In this document: positions 7,213 through 12,702 of the stretch, in pieces
Layout: every line of letters starts with the position of its first letter
How positions within the stretch are numbered: position 1 is the first letter of the stretch
Assembly: GCA_021825465.1 (NCBI GenBank)
Contig: JAKAGX010000013.1
Location: 1 to 16,240 of the forward strand
From: a bacterium
GTDB taxonomy: Bacteria > Patescibacteriota > Minisyncoccia > UBA6257 > GWB1-50-10
Reading direction: 5' to 3'
DNA length: 16,240 nt
Program-made: the position numbers and the translations under genes
Notes under the pieces: generated by a model
The model's input: the letters and a program-made list of their open reading frames with translations, nothing else
Told to the model about the DNA's origin: nothing
Database searches by the model: none

Positions 7213-8565
7213 TTACTTTTTAAAGCATGTATCGACGACGTTCCCCGCATACCCCCATTGCTCGTGTTCATACCCCGCCGGGCAGCCGTTCGACGGCAGG
7301 ATTCCCTGACATGGCATCGACGCTGACGTTAGTGGGGGGTTGGTGAGATTTTGGACTATCGGAGGATACTGAGTTACAAATCCGCACCACGTGCCGCGCA
7401 TCGGAACTTGGATCCCGTTCACCGTCAAAGCGCTGCCTCCGGGGACCGACAAGACGGTTCCCGTGGGTTCCCATTTATATACGGTGTAGCTTGTTGCAAC
7501 GCTATTTGACGTTGTATAACAGCCGGGTACATATTGAGAATTGTAAGCATAACTAGCTTTATAGGGGGCACTACACACACTACAAGAACCCGGCCCATTG
7601 TTACTACCGTCGAAATTGTAGTAGGTGCAACTTGCCGAGTATTGCGAAACATACTTGGTGTCCCCGAAAGCCGGGCAGCCTCCTCCGAACGCGTTATTGC
7701 CGACATAGCTTTGCGTTCCCACTTGAACCCATTGCCCCACGGCGCTCGTGATGTCTATATTCCCCGCGCTGTCGAACGACATTCCGCACCCCCATTCCGG
7801 AGATCCGCTCACGCTGTCGGTCGTAGCGGTAATGTAGAAATTCTTTCTGCCGTTGTCGTAGTACATTCCCCCTTTCGGGTTGTAGCTCAAGGGGTCGATC
7901 AAATCGACCGCTCCACTGGGAAGTAAACTGATGCCGATACTGCTCAACGAACTGTTCGCGATGCTCAAGGTCCCCGACTTGACTTGCGTCGTCGAACCGA
8001 TATCAAGGAAATTCCCGACTTGGTTCTTCGGTGCGTAGTTCGGATTATTGATCGTCGGGCCGGTTGGGCCGGTTCCGGTGCTCAAGTTGAAGTTAACGAC
8101 TTTCACGCTCGAGAGATTGGTGGTAGGGCCAAGATATATTCCGTATGCTTCGGTTTGACCGGCGTTCGCCACGGTATCGGAAAAGGAAACGATCATATTG
8201 GCGTTCTGCTGATAAGGGTTGATGCTGCCGCTTCCCACAAGCGTTGCATTCGATTTCGAGAAATAATTTTCGGAGCGATAGATCCAGTACGGCTGGATCG
8301 TCGAGTTGGGATTGTAAAACTTTATGGTAAGGGTAACGGTCGACGCATAGAGAGACGTATTCGTCGCTACCGTGACCACTGCCGATTGTGGACGCGTGGT
8401 CTTATTGCCGCCGCCAGTATTATTGCAATTGGGGTTCGTTGGGGGGCACGGTTCTTGAGGGACAACGGGTGCGCCTAAAACGCCTTTCGGCGATGATATC
8501 AACGCACCGATTCCTAAAACCAAGAGGAGTGTTACGGCAAAAATTTTAAAGTTTCTCGGAAACAT
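7213..8565 (-). CDS. Secreted paralogous surface protein, large member (first gene of operon)
   Basis: 450 aa. The signal peptide is about residues 1-31 (ending LGA). A Cys/Pro/Asn-rich linker (35-58) leads to an Ig/Fn3-like domain (about 60-160). The shared module VKSGTLSI (195-202) follows, then a long Gly/Tyr/Ser-rich region with about ten Cys. The C-terminal region has RGTWCG (390-395), CPAGY (428-432) and TCFKK (446-450). It leads the operon 8565 to 3420 and is transcribed from the minus-strand half of the symmetrical promoter at 8581-8599, with a leader of about 18 nt and no SD. Relative to its downstream paralogue it carries an additional N-terminal Ig-like domain. Likely an extracellular, disulphide-bonded structural or adhesive protein; the partner is unknown. 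Confidence 0.78.
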   Translation of the reverse strand: MFPRNFKIFAVTLLLVLGIGALISSPKGVLGAPVVPQEPCPPTNPNCNNTGGGNKTTRPQSAVVTVATNTSLYASTVTLTIKFYNPNSTIQPYWIYRSENYFSKSNATLVGSGSINPYQQNANMIVSFSDTVANAGQTEAYGIYLGPTTNLSSVKVVNFNLSTGTGPTGPTINNPNYAPKNQVGNFLDIGSTTQVKSGTLSIANSSLSSIGISLLPSGAVDLIDPLSYNPKGGMYYDNGRKNFYITATTDSVSGSPEWGCGMSFDSAGNIDITSAVGQWVQVGTQSYVGNNAFGGGCPAFGDTKYVSQYSASCTYYNFDGSNNGPGSCSVCSAPYKASYAYNSQYVPGCYTTSNSVATSYTVYKWEPTGTVLSVPGGSALTVNGIQVPMRGTWCGFVTQYPPIVQNLTNPPLTSASMPCQGILPSNGCPAGYEHEQWGYAGNVVDTCFKK

Positions 8566-8580
8566 TTTTAAACTTGAATA

Positions 8581-8599
8581 TGATATAATGATTATACCA
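8581..8599. promoter_or_regulatory. Symmetrical bidirectional promoter (two abutting extended -10 elements)
   Basis: The plus strand reads TGATATAAT (8581-8589). One base later the minus strand carries TGGTATAAT (8599 down to 8591). TATAAT-G-ATTATA is a perfect 13-bp palindrome inside a 19-bp TGN(13)NCA symmetry. Plus-strand transcription would start near 8596, about 5 nt before the ATG at 8601. Minus-strand transcription would start near 8584, about 18 nt before the ATG at 8565. Neither side has a clear -35. Confidence 0.65.
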
Positions 8600-8600
8600 T

Positions 8601-9095
8601 ATGCAACAGAATAAATTTAAGGTGATCATATACGTCTTGGCCGGCATCTTGATTTTAGTCATCGGATTCATTGTCGGTTTTTATGCCGGCAGGCAAAACG
8701 GGCAAGCGATCGGCGAAGCGGCCGGCCAATCTCAGTACAAGGCACTGGTTGACTTGGCTTACCCCGCTCCGGCCCAAGAAATTCACGAAATATCCGGTGC
8801 CGTCAAATCGATCACCGCGAATTCGGTCACCTTTGTGGCAAGAGATCCGAACGATTACTTGCCGCACACCGACGGCTCCCCCTTCAGGCAAATCACCCTT
8901 ACGGCAAATACGACCGCAAGCACCACGATCATGTCGGTCGACTATTCCACGCTTGACAAGAACGGCAATCCGAAGACCGCCACCATCAGCTTGAACGATT
9001 TGAAGATCGGACAGATCATCACCGTCGACAGCAACGCCAATATACGCGACGTTTCGAGCTTCGACGCGACCGTGATACGGGTGGTCAACCATTAA
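8601..9095 (+). CDS. Membrane-anchored protein with small beta-rich C-terminal domain (DUF5666-like)
   Basis: 164 aa. A short positively charged N-terminus precedes one transmembrane helix (about residues 8-28, with GxxxG-type spacing GFIVGFYAG). A Gly/Ala/Gln-rich linker extends to about residue 50. Residues about 62-163 form a beta-rich extracytoplasmic domain with alternating strands (SGAVKSITANSVTF, TATISLNDLKIGQIITV, FDATVIRVV), resembling the small DUF5666-type barrels common in CPR genomes. No Cys or catalytic residues stand out. The -10 box TATAAT ends 11 nt before the ATG, so the mRNA is nearly leaderless. The stop is 9 nt before clpP, so the two are probably cotranscribed. Confidence 0.75.
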   Translation: MQQNKFKVIIYVLAGILILVIGFIVGFYAGRQNGQAIGEAAGQSQYKALVDLAYPAPAQEIHEISGAVKSITANSVTFVARDPNDYLPHTDGSPFRQITLTANTTASTTIMSVDYSTLDKNGNPKTATISLNDLKIGQIITVDSNANIRDVSSFDATVIRVVNH

Positions 9096-9104
9096 TAAAG
9101 GAAC

Positions 9105-9689
9105 ATGAACTTAATACCAACGGTTATTGAAAAATCGTCGTACGGTGAACGCGCCTACGATATCTATTCCCGCCTCCTTATGGAGCGGATCATCTTTCTC
9201 GGCGGGCCCATCATGGACGACGTGGCAAACAGCGTTATCGCTCAGCTTCTCTTCTTGGACCACGAGGACCAAAAGAAGGACATCAAATTGTATTTGAATA
9301 CGCCGGGCGGATCCGTGACGGCAGGCCTTGCCATTTACGACACGATGCAGCATGTAAAGGCACCGGTCTCGACGATTTGCGTCGGCATGGCCGCTTCCAT
9401 GGGCGCGGTGCTCCTCGGCGCCGGTCAAAAAGGAAAGCGGTTCGCGCTCCCCAATTCCGAGATCTTGCTTCACCAGGTAATGGGCGGCGCGGAAGGCCAA
9501 GCCATTGAAATTGAGATCACTGCGCGGCAGATCGTAAAAATGAAGGATAAGCTGAACCAGATCCTCGTGAAACACACCGGACAGAAGGTGGACAAGATCG
9601 AGCGCGATACCGACCGCGATTTCTATCTCACGCCCCAAGAAGCAAGAGATTACGGATTGATCGACGAGATCATTAAGACGAAAAAATAA
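9105..9689 (+). CDS. clpP: ATP-dependent Clp protease proteolytic subunit
   Basis: 194 aa, the usual ClpP length. It is the serine peptidase that forms the tetradecameric degradation chamber of ClpXP or ClpAP in the cytoplasm. The catalytic triad is visible: S98 in GMAASMG, H123 in LLHQVMGG, and D172 in DTDRDFYLTPQEA. The N-terminus (IPTVIEKSSYGERAYDIYSR) and the substrate-strand segment LNTPGGSVTAGLAIYDTM are typical of the family. A short SD-like AAAGGA lies just upstream of the ATG. No ClpX or ClpA gene lies in the window. The gene is followed by the folded element 9690-9840, beginning at the base after the stop codon. Confidence 0.97.
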   Translation: MNLIPTVIEKSSYGERAYDIYSRLLMERIIFLGGPIMDDVANSVIAQLLFLDHEDQKKDIKLYLNTPGGSVTAGLAIYDTMQHVKAPVSTICVGMAASMGAVLLGAGQKGKRFALPNSEILLHQVMGGAEGQAIEIEITARQIVKMKDKLNQILVKHTGQKVDKIERDTDRDFYLTPQEARDYGLIDEIIKTKK

Positions 9690-9840
9690 CCTGCTCCTGT
9701 TCACATTTTTCAATCGCCGATGGTTCATTTGCTCCAGCGGCAAATGCCCATCTGCGCTCTCGACCGCAAAATCCGCCGACGAGCGGAACCAAGCTTTTGC
9801 GGCCTCCGAGAGCCGCTTTCAAAATGCGAACAGGAGCAGG
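9690..9840. repeat. 151-bp highly structured inverted-repeat element between clpP and tyrS
   Basis: The ends, 9690-9709 and 9821-9840, are inverted repeats matching at 19 of 20 positions (CCTGCTCCTGTTC[A/G]CATTTT). Inside are a hairpin CATTTGC/GCAAATG (9726-9732, 9740-9746) capped on GATGG/CCATC, and a second composite hairpin in which CCGCAAAA/TTTTGCGG (9764-9771, 9795-9802) encloses TCCGC/GCGGA (9772-9776, 9783-9787). There is no credible protein. It could be a MITE-like palindromic element or a structured RNA. The left arm touches the clpP stop codon. A short motif, TCTGCGCTC at 9751-9759, recurs after tRNA-Arg at 16200-16208. Confidence 0.65.
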
Positions 9841-9869
9841 CCGAGTAAGGCATGAAATGGAAATGAAAC

Positions 9870-9891
9870 GCCGGAAGGCGGCTTTTTGTTT
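9870..9891 (+). terminator. Probable intrinsic terminator before tyrS
   Basis: GCCG (9870-9873) pairs with CGGC (9879-9882) around a 5-nt loop and is followed by TTTTTGTTT. The stem is short but flanked by A residues that can pair with the first T residues. It would end the clpP transcript, or the transcript of the folded element. Confidence 0.5.
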
Positions 9892-9905
9892 CACGACAAT
9901 TGAAG

Positions 9906-9911
9906 TAAAAT
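9906..9911 (+). promoter_or_regulatory. Possible -10 box for tyrS (TAAAAT)
   Basis: TAAAAT ends 7 nt before the tyrS ATG, at the distance expected for a leaderless transcript. No SD precedes the gene. The -35 region is poor, so the call is tentative. Confidence 0.35.
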
Positions 9912-9918
9912 AAGTGCA

Positions 9919-11118
9919 ATGAAAAAAGAAGCGATAAGCTGGCGGCTTATAGAAAATGCCTATCCTTCGCGGGAGGCAGTGGAAAAAGTCCTCGCGGGGA
10001 GTAAAAAACTAAAAATCTACCTCGGCGTCGATCCGACGGGTCCCCATCTCCACCTCGGGCATGCGACCAATCTCCTTCTCTTGAGGCAGCTGCAGGATCT
10101 CGGGCATAAAATTATCTTCCTCATCGGCGATTTTACCGGAAGGATCGGCGACCCAACCGACAAGCTCGCCGCGCGGCAGCCGCTGACCGAAAAACAAATA
10201 AAGGAGAATTTCAAAACGTTCAAAAATCAGGCTTCGAAGATCATCCGCTTTTCCGGGAAAAATCCGGCGGCGGTCGCTTTCAATTCGAAATGGCACAGAA
10301 ACATGACCTTCGGCAAGCTCATTGAGCTCGCCCACCACTTCACCGTCCAACAAATGATCGAACGCGATATGTTTCAGAAACGGCTCAAAGAGGAAAAGCC
10401 GATCGGCCTTCATGAATTTCTCTATCCCTTGATGCAAGGATACGATTCGGTCGCGCTCGACGTCGATATGGAGATCGGCGGAAACGACCAAACCTTCAAC
10501 ATGCTGGCGGGGCGGACGCTCGTTAAGATATATCGGAACAGGGAAAAATTCGTCCTGACGACGAAGCTTCTCGTGGATCCCGAAACGGGAAAGAAGATCA
10601 TGAACAAGAGCGAGGGCGGCCTTATTAATTTGGACGACGAACCGGGAAATATGTTCGGCAAAGTGATGGCCTTGGACGACGGCGTCATGTTCACGCTCGC
10701 CGCTCTCTCGACCCTGATACCGGATATCGAGATAACCAAAATGAGGAGCGAGACGGAAAAAGGAACGTTGAATCCGAAAGATGCGAAGCTCAAGATAGCC
10801 CACGCCGTCGTCTCCCTCTATCACTCGCCCGCCGAGGCCGGCAAGGCGCAAGAACAATGGATAAAGACATTCTCCAAACGGGAATTGCCGGATGAGATCG
10901 AAATAAAGACGGTTTCTCCCGATGCCTTTTCGAACGGCACCACCACGATGCTCGTCGCTATCGGAGCAGCGAAGAGCAACAGCGAAGCGCGGCGGCTCAT
11001 CGATCAAGGAGCGGTGAAAGTTGACGGAAGGACGGTTAGCGACCCCAATGAGAAAAGAAAAGATGGCGAGGTCTTAAAGGTGGGCAAGCACCGTTTCTTT
11101 AAACTCAGGAAGAAATAA
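9919..11118 (+). CDS. tyrS: Tyrosyl-tRNA synthetase
   Basis: 399 aa cytoplasmic class I aminoacyl-tRNA synthetase that charges tRNA-Tyr. The ATP-binding HIGH signature appears as HLGH (45-48) in DPTGPHLHLGH. The tyrosine pocket signature YPLMQGYD (169-176) and GGNDQ (187-191) are present. The KMSKS loop appears as KKIMNKS (225-231), a KMS variant with M228-N229-K230-S231. Residues about 340-398 form a C-terminal S4 RNA-binding domain (AKSNSEARRLIDQGAVKVDG). Length and layout match bacterial TyrRS of the TyrZ-like subgroup that has HLGH. The gene stands alone on the plus strand and converges with the cupredoxin-like gene, with one base between the two stop codons. Confidence 0.96.
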   Translation: MKKEAISWRLIENAYPSREAVEKVLAGSKKLKIYLGVDPTGPHLHLGHATNLLLLRQLQDLGHKIIFLIGDFTGRIGDPTDKLAARQPLTEKQIKENFKTFKNQASKIIRFSGKNPAAVAFNSKWHRNMTFGKLIELAHHFTVQQMIERDMFQKRLKEEKPIGLHEFLYPLMQGYDSVALDVDMEIGGNDQTFNMLAGRTLVKIYRNREKFVLTTKLLVDPETGKKIMNKSEGGLINLDDEPGNMFGKVMALDDGVMFTLAALSTLIPDIEITKMRSETEKGTLNPKDAKLKIAHAVVSLYHSPAEAGKAQEQWIKTFSKRELPDEIEIKTVSPDAFSNGTTTMLVAIGAAKSNSEARRLIDQGAVKVDGRTVSDPNEKRKDGEVLKVGKHRFFKLRKK

Positions 11119-11119
11119 A

Positions 11120-11797
11120 TCAGTTCAAGATGAGCTTGCCGACGACGCCGGCTTGAGCGCGTCCCGGCACGTCGTCATGAAATCCGTAAATACCCGGCTT
11201 CATAATGACGAACGTGAGGAGCCGCGCACTCGAAGGCCCCACGCCGACGCTGATTGAAGAGAGGCTTGGATTGTCGAACTTGAAGACGTGCGTATTGTCA
11301 TCGCTTGAAATGATCGCAAGCGTAATAATGCCACCCGCTTGGCCCGTAATGACGACCGGCGAAAAGCCGGTCGAGCTCACGGTGAGCTTCACCGCATTCG
11401 ATGGTATTTGATCCTGCCCGATTTGGCCCGATTGGCTGATCAGCCTGTAATCGCCGGAGGATAAACTCGGACCCGTGATGCTCGTCCCACCCGACGATCC
11501 GCCGGATGACGGGGTTTGCTCGCCGGGAGTTTGATTTCCGGTGCTTGTTGCCGGTGCGGTCTCCGCGGGCTGACCCGGCGTTTCCGCAGGAGGAGTTGTT
11601 CCTTGGCCTTGATTCCCGTTCGGAGTTTGCTGGTTCAAAGGAGGCAGAGTTACGGTTTCGGTCGATGTCGATTTGCCCCCCAAAAGACCCCCGACGTTTC
11701 CGAGAGGCGCGAGAAAGAAGATACCGAAGAAGACGATCGCGACGACAATGAGACCGATAAAGAGAAGGATGATGATGAGACGAATTGCATCTTCCAT
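11120..11797 (-). CDS. Membrane-anchored cupredoxin-fold protein lacking the usual copper ligands
   Basis: 225 aa. One long N-terminal transmembrane helix (about residues 6-31) is followed by a Pro/Thr/Ser/Gly/Gln-rich, probably extended linker (about 43-112). Residues about 133-225 resemble a plastocyanin/nitrosocyanin-type cupredoxin domain: VKLTVSSTGFSPVVITGQAGG, then NTHVFKFD, then PGIYGFHDDVPGRAQAGVVGKLIL. In the family the last segment normally carries Cys, His and Met copper ligands, as in the pattern Y-x-F-x-C-D-x-P-G-H-x-x-x-G-M. Here the equivalent positions are D208, R213 and V218, and only H170 remains. The domain faces outside and probably no longer binds copper at a type 1 site. 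The gene is convergent with tyrS. A possible extended -10 (TGATAAAGT) sits at 11819-11827. Confidence 0.75.
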   Translation of the reverse strand: MEDAIRLIIILLFIGLIVVAIVFFGIFFLAPLGNVGGLLGGKSTSTETVTLPPLNQQTPNGNQGQGTTPPAETPGQPAETAPATSTGNQTPGEQTPSSGGSSGGTSITGPSLSSGDYRLISQSGQIGQDQIPSNAVKLTVSSTGFSPVVITGQAGGIITLAIISSDDNTHVFKFDNPSLSSISVGVGPSSARLLTFVIMKPGIYGFHDDVPGRAQAGVVGKLILN

Positions 11798-11843
11798 GGG
11801 AAGGTTGCGTTCAATTTAACTTTATCAGATTTGCAAGGAAACG

Positions 11844-11886
11844 AAAAGCACAAAGACCTGCCGCAAGGGCAGATCTTCGTGTTTTT
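11844..11886 (-). terminator. Hairpin H3, terminator-like, third unit after tRNA-Gly
   Basis: CTGCC/GGCAG (11858-11862, 11868-11872) with loop CTTGC on the minus strand is extended by a long AT-rich stem with two mismatches. The minus-strand tail is CTTTTCGTTT. It lies immediately after the third copy of the tRNA-Gly 3' end. It has the same architecture as H1 and H2 but different stem bases. Confidence 0.65.
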
Positions 11887-11887
11887 G

Positions 11888-12020
11888 TGCGGCCAGGGCA
11901 GGAGAATGGAACTCGTCGCGATTCGCTTTACAGCAAATCGCTCCCGCGAACCCAGCGGTTCGCGGACTCCGCCACGGGGAAACTCCCGTTTCCCCGACCC
12001 CTTTCCCGAGTTCGATTCTC
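11888..12020 (-). repeat. tRNA-3'-end-associated element A (third tandem unit)
   Basis: On the minus strand the unit ends in a diverged copy of the tRNA-Gly 3' end (11888-11907, with a 3-nt insertion). Its arms GAGAATGGAACTCG (11902-11915) and CGAGTTCGATTCTC (12007-12020) are inverted repeats matching 13 of 14. The right arm contains a T-arm-like GTTCGATTCTC. Between them are two perfect 9-bp hairpins (11944-11965 and 11975-11996) and a weaker one near 11919-11941. No coding sequence was recognised. Confidence 0.6.
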
Positions 12021-12033
12021 ACTGACACTAAGA

Positions 12034-12072
12034 AATATAGAAGGCCCACCACAAGGGTGGGTCTTCTATATT
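12034..12072 (-). terminator. Hairpin H2, terminator-like, second unit after tRNA-Gly
   Basis: CCCACC/GGTGGG (12045-12050, 12056-12061) with minus-strand loop CTTGT is extended by about ten AT-rich pairs (12034-12043 with 12063-12072). The extension is separated from the GC stem by one non-Watson-Crick position. It follows the second copy of the tRNA-Gly 3' end. Confidence 0.65.
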
Positions 12073-12076
12073 CTAG

Positions 12077-12205
12077 TGCGGCCAGGGAGAATCGGCTTCG
12101 CCTCTCGCTTCGCTCGGGCTAGCCACCGCCTCGCGTGCCTGCGGCACATGCTCCGGCGTTCGATTTCCCACGTGAGCCAAGCAGTTGGCTCACTCTGGCC
12201 GGGCA
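12077..12205 (-). repeat. tRNA-3'-end-associated element B (second tandem unit)
   Basis: On the minus strand the unit ends in an 18-nt copy of the tRNA-Gly 3' end (12077-12094). It begins with an imperfect inverted copy of it, interrupted by the 9-bp hairpin GTGAGCCAA/TTGGCTCAC (12172-12193), whose loop on the minus strand is CTGC. The core contains an 18-nt block (12146-12163) and a 13-nt block (12124-12136) identical to blocks in the element after tRNA-Ser (14601-14618 and 14636-14648), in the same order and orientation relative to the tRNA. The small hairpin between the blocks differs in sequence in the two elements but stays paired. Confidence 0.7.
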
Positions 12206-12208
12206 TAG

Positions 12209-12247
12209 AAAATACAAAACCCACTGCAAGAGTGGGCTTTGTATTTT
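12209..12247 (-). terminator. Hairpin H1, terminator of the tRNA-Gly transcript
   Basis: CCCACT/AGTGGG (12220-12225, 12231-12236) with minus-strand loop CTTGC is extended by ten AT-rich pairs (12209-12218 with 12238-12247) around one mismatch. The minus-strand distal arm is T-rich (GGGTTTTGTATTTT). It starts one base after the tRNA-Gly 3' end and probably ends the infB-to-tRNA-Gly transcript. Confidence 0.75.
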
Positions 12248-12248
12248 G

Positions 12249-12319
12249 TGCGGCCAGGGAGAATCGAACTCCCGTCTCATCCTTGGCAAGGACGTGTTCT
12301 ACCACTAAACCATGACCGC
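12249..12319 (-). tRNA. tRNA-Gly (anticodon GCC)
   Basis: 71 nt. The acceptor GCGGTCA/TGGCCGC pairs with one wobble, the anticodon stem CGTCC/GGATG encloses loop TTGCCAA, and the T-arm reads GGGAGTTCGATTCTCCC. The discriminator is A and CCA is not encoded. It lies 8 nt after the stop of orf66 and belongs to the infB-rbfA-tRNA cluster. Confidence 0.95.
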
Positions 12320-12327
12320 ATCCGCTT

Positions 12328-12528
12328 CTATTGCAATGTTCCCGGCGGGGGCGATGTTGGTCCTTTCACGTACGGGACCGCGCCCGGCGGCGGACCGACG
12401 AAGTTTGTTGAAGTCGCCTCATTGCCGCCTTTCGGAAAACTCTTCGTTCCAATATACGATAAAACGACAAGCAAGGCAATGAGAAAGAGAAGGATGCCTA
12501 AAAGATAAAATATGATTTTCTTTTGCAT
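12328..12528 (-). CDS. Small single-TM protein encoded between tRNA genes (orf66)
   Basis: 66 aa from the ATG at 12526-12528. A longer frame to 12579 would run through the tRNA-Leu gene and is rejected. The N-terminus MQKK is followed by a strongly hydrophobic helix (about residues 5-26) and then a short Gly/Pro-rich tail (FPKGG...VGPPPGAVPYVKGP...PPPGTLQ), predicted outside the membrane. No family was recognised. It lies in the same direction between tRNA-Leu (10 nt upstream) and tRNA-Gly (8 nt downstream), so it must be cotranscribed with, and cut out of, a tRNA-bearing transcript. Although short, its hydrophobic, Lys-started N-terminus and tight fit between the tRNAs support a real gene. 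Confidence 0.65.
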   Translation of the reverse strand: MQKKIIFYLLGILLFLIALLVVLSYIGTKSFPKGGNEATSTNFVGPPPGAVPYVKGPTSPPPGTLQ

Positions 12529-12538
12529 AATTCGGCTG

Positions 12539-12621
12539 TGCCCGGGGTGAGGATCGAACTCACATGACCTTTCAGTCACAACATTTTAAGTGTTGCGCGT
12601 ATACCATTCCGCCACCCGGGC
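12539..12621 (-). tRNA. tRNA-Leu (anticodon TAA)
   Basis: 83 nt with a class II long variable arm (GTGACTGAAAGGTCAT region). The acceptor GCCCGGG/CCCGGGC is perfect. The anticodon stem CAACA/TGTTG encloses loop CTTAAAA (anticodon TAA, reading TTA/TTG). The T-arm reads GTGAGTTCGATCCTCAC. The discriminator is A and CCA is not encoded. It starts 9 nt after tRNA-Cys. Confidence 0.95.
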
Positions 12622-12630
12622 GAGGTTTTG

Positions 12631-12702
12631 AGGCCTAGGGGAGAATTGAACTCCCGCATAAGGGTTTTGCAGACCCTCGCCTTACCACTTGGCTACTAGG
12701 CC
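12631..12702 (-). tRNA. tRNA-Cys (anticodon GCA)
   Basis: 72 nt. The acceptor GGCCTAG/CTAGGCC is perfect and the discriminator is U (T in DNA), as expected for tRNA-Cys. The anticodon stem AGGGT/ACCCT encloses loop CTGCAAA. The T-arm reads GGGAGTTCAATTCTCCC. Its first 7 nt (the acceptor 5' strand) overlap the end of rbfA, whose TAG stop codon is part of the acceptor stem. Confidence 0.95.

Noticed and set aside
6334..7326. Plus-strand open frame of 330 codons opposite the paralogous surface genes
   Set aside because: It spans two minus-strand genes that share motifs with each other; the translation is Arg-rich and low in structure, typical of an antisense shadow.
9690..9840. SRP RNA or 6S RNA gene
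   Set aside because: I looked for the conserved SRP S-domain loop (GGUCAGG...GGAAGGAAGCAGCC type) on both strands and did not find it; the multi-hairpin fold does not resemble the single long 6S rod.
10009..11007. Minus-strand open frame of 332 codons inside tyrS
   Set aside because: tyrS has all class I synthetase signatures in the other strand; the antisense frame has no family features.
11844..12249. CRISPR-like regularly spaced repeats
   Set aside because: There are only three units of unequal length, the repeated part is a tRNA end plus variable hairpins, and there are no spacers of uniform size and no cas genes.
11516..12315. Plus-strand open frames through the repeat region
   Set aside because: They run through antisense tRNA ends, terminator hairpins and the start of the cupredoxin-like gene, with no start signals or domains.
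12529..12579. N-terminal extension of orf66
   Set aside because: The added codons lie within the tRNA-Leu gene and are Arg/His/Pro-rich rather than signal-like.
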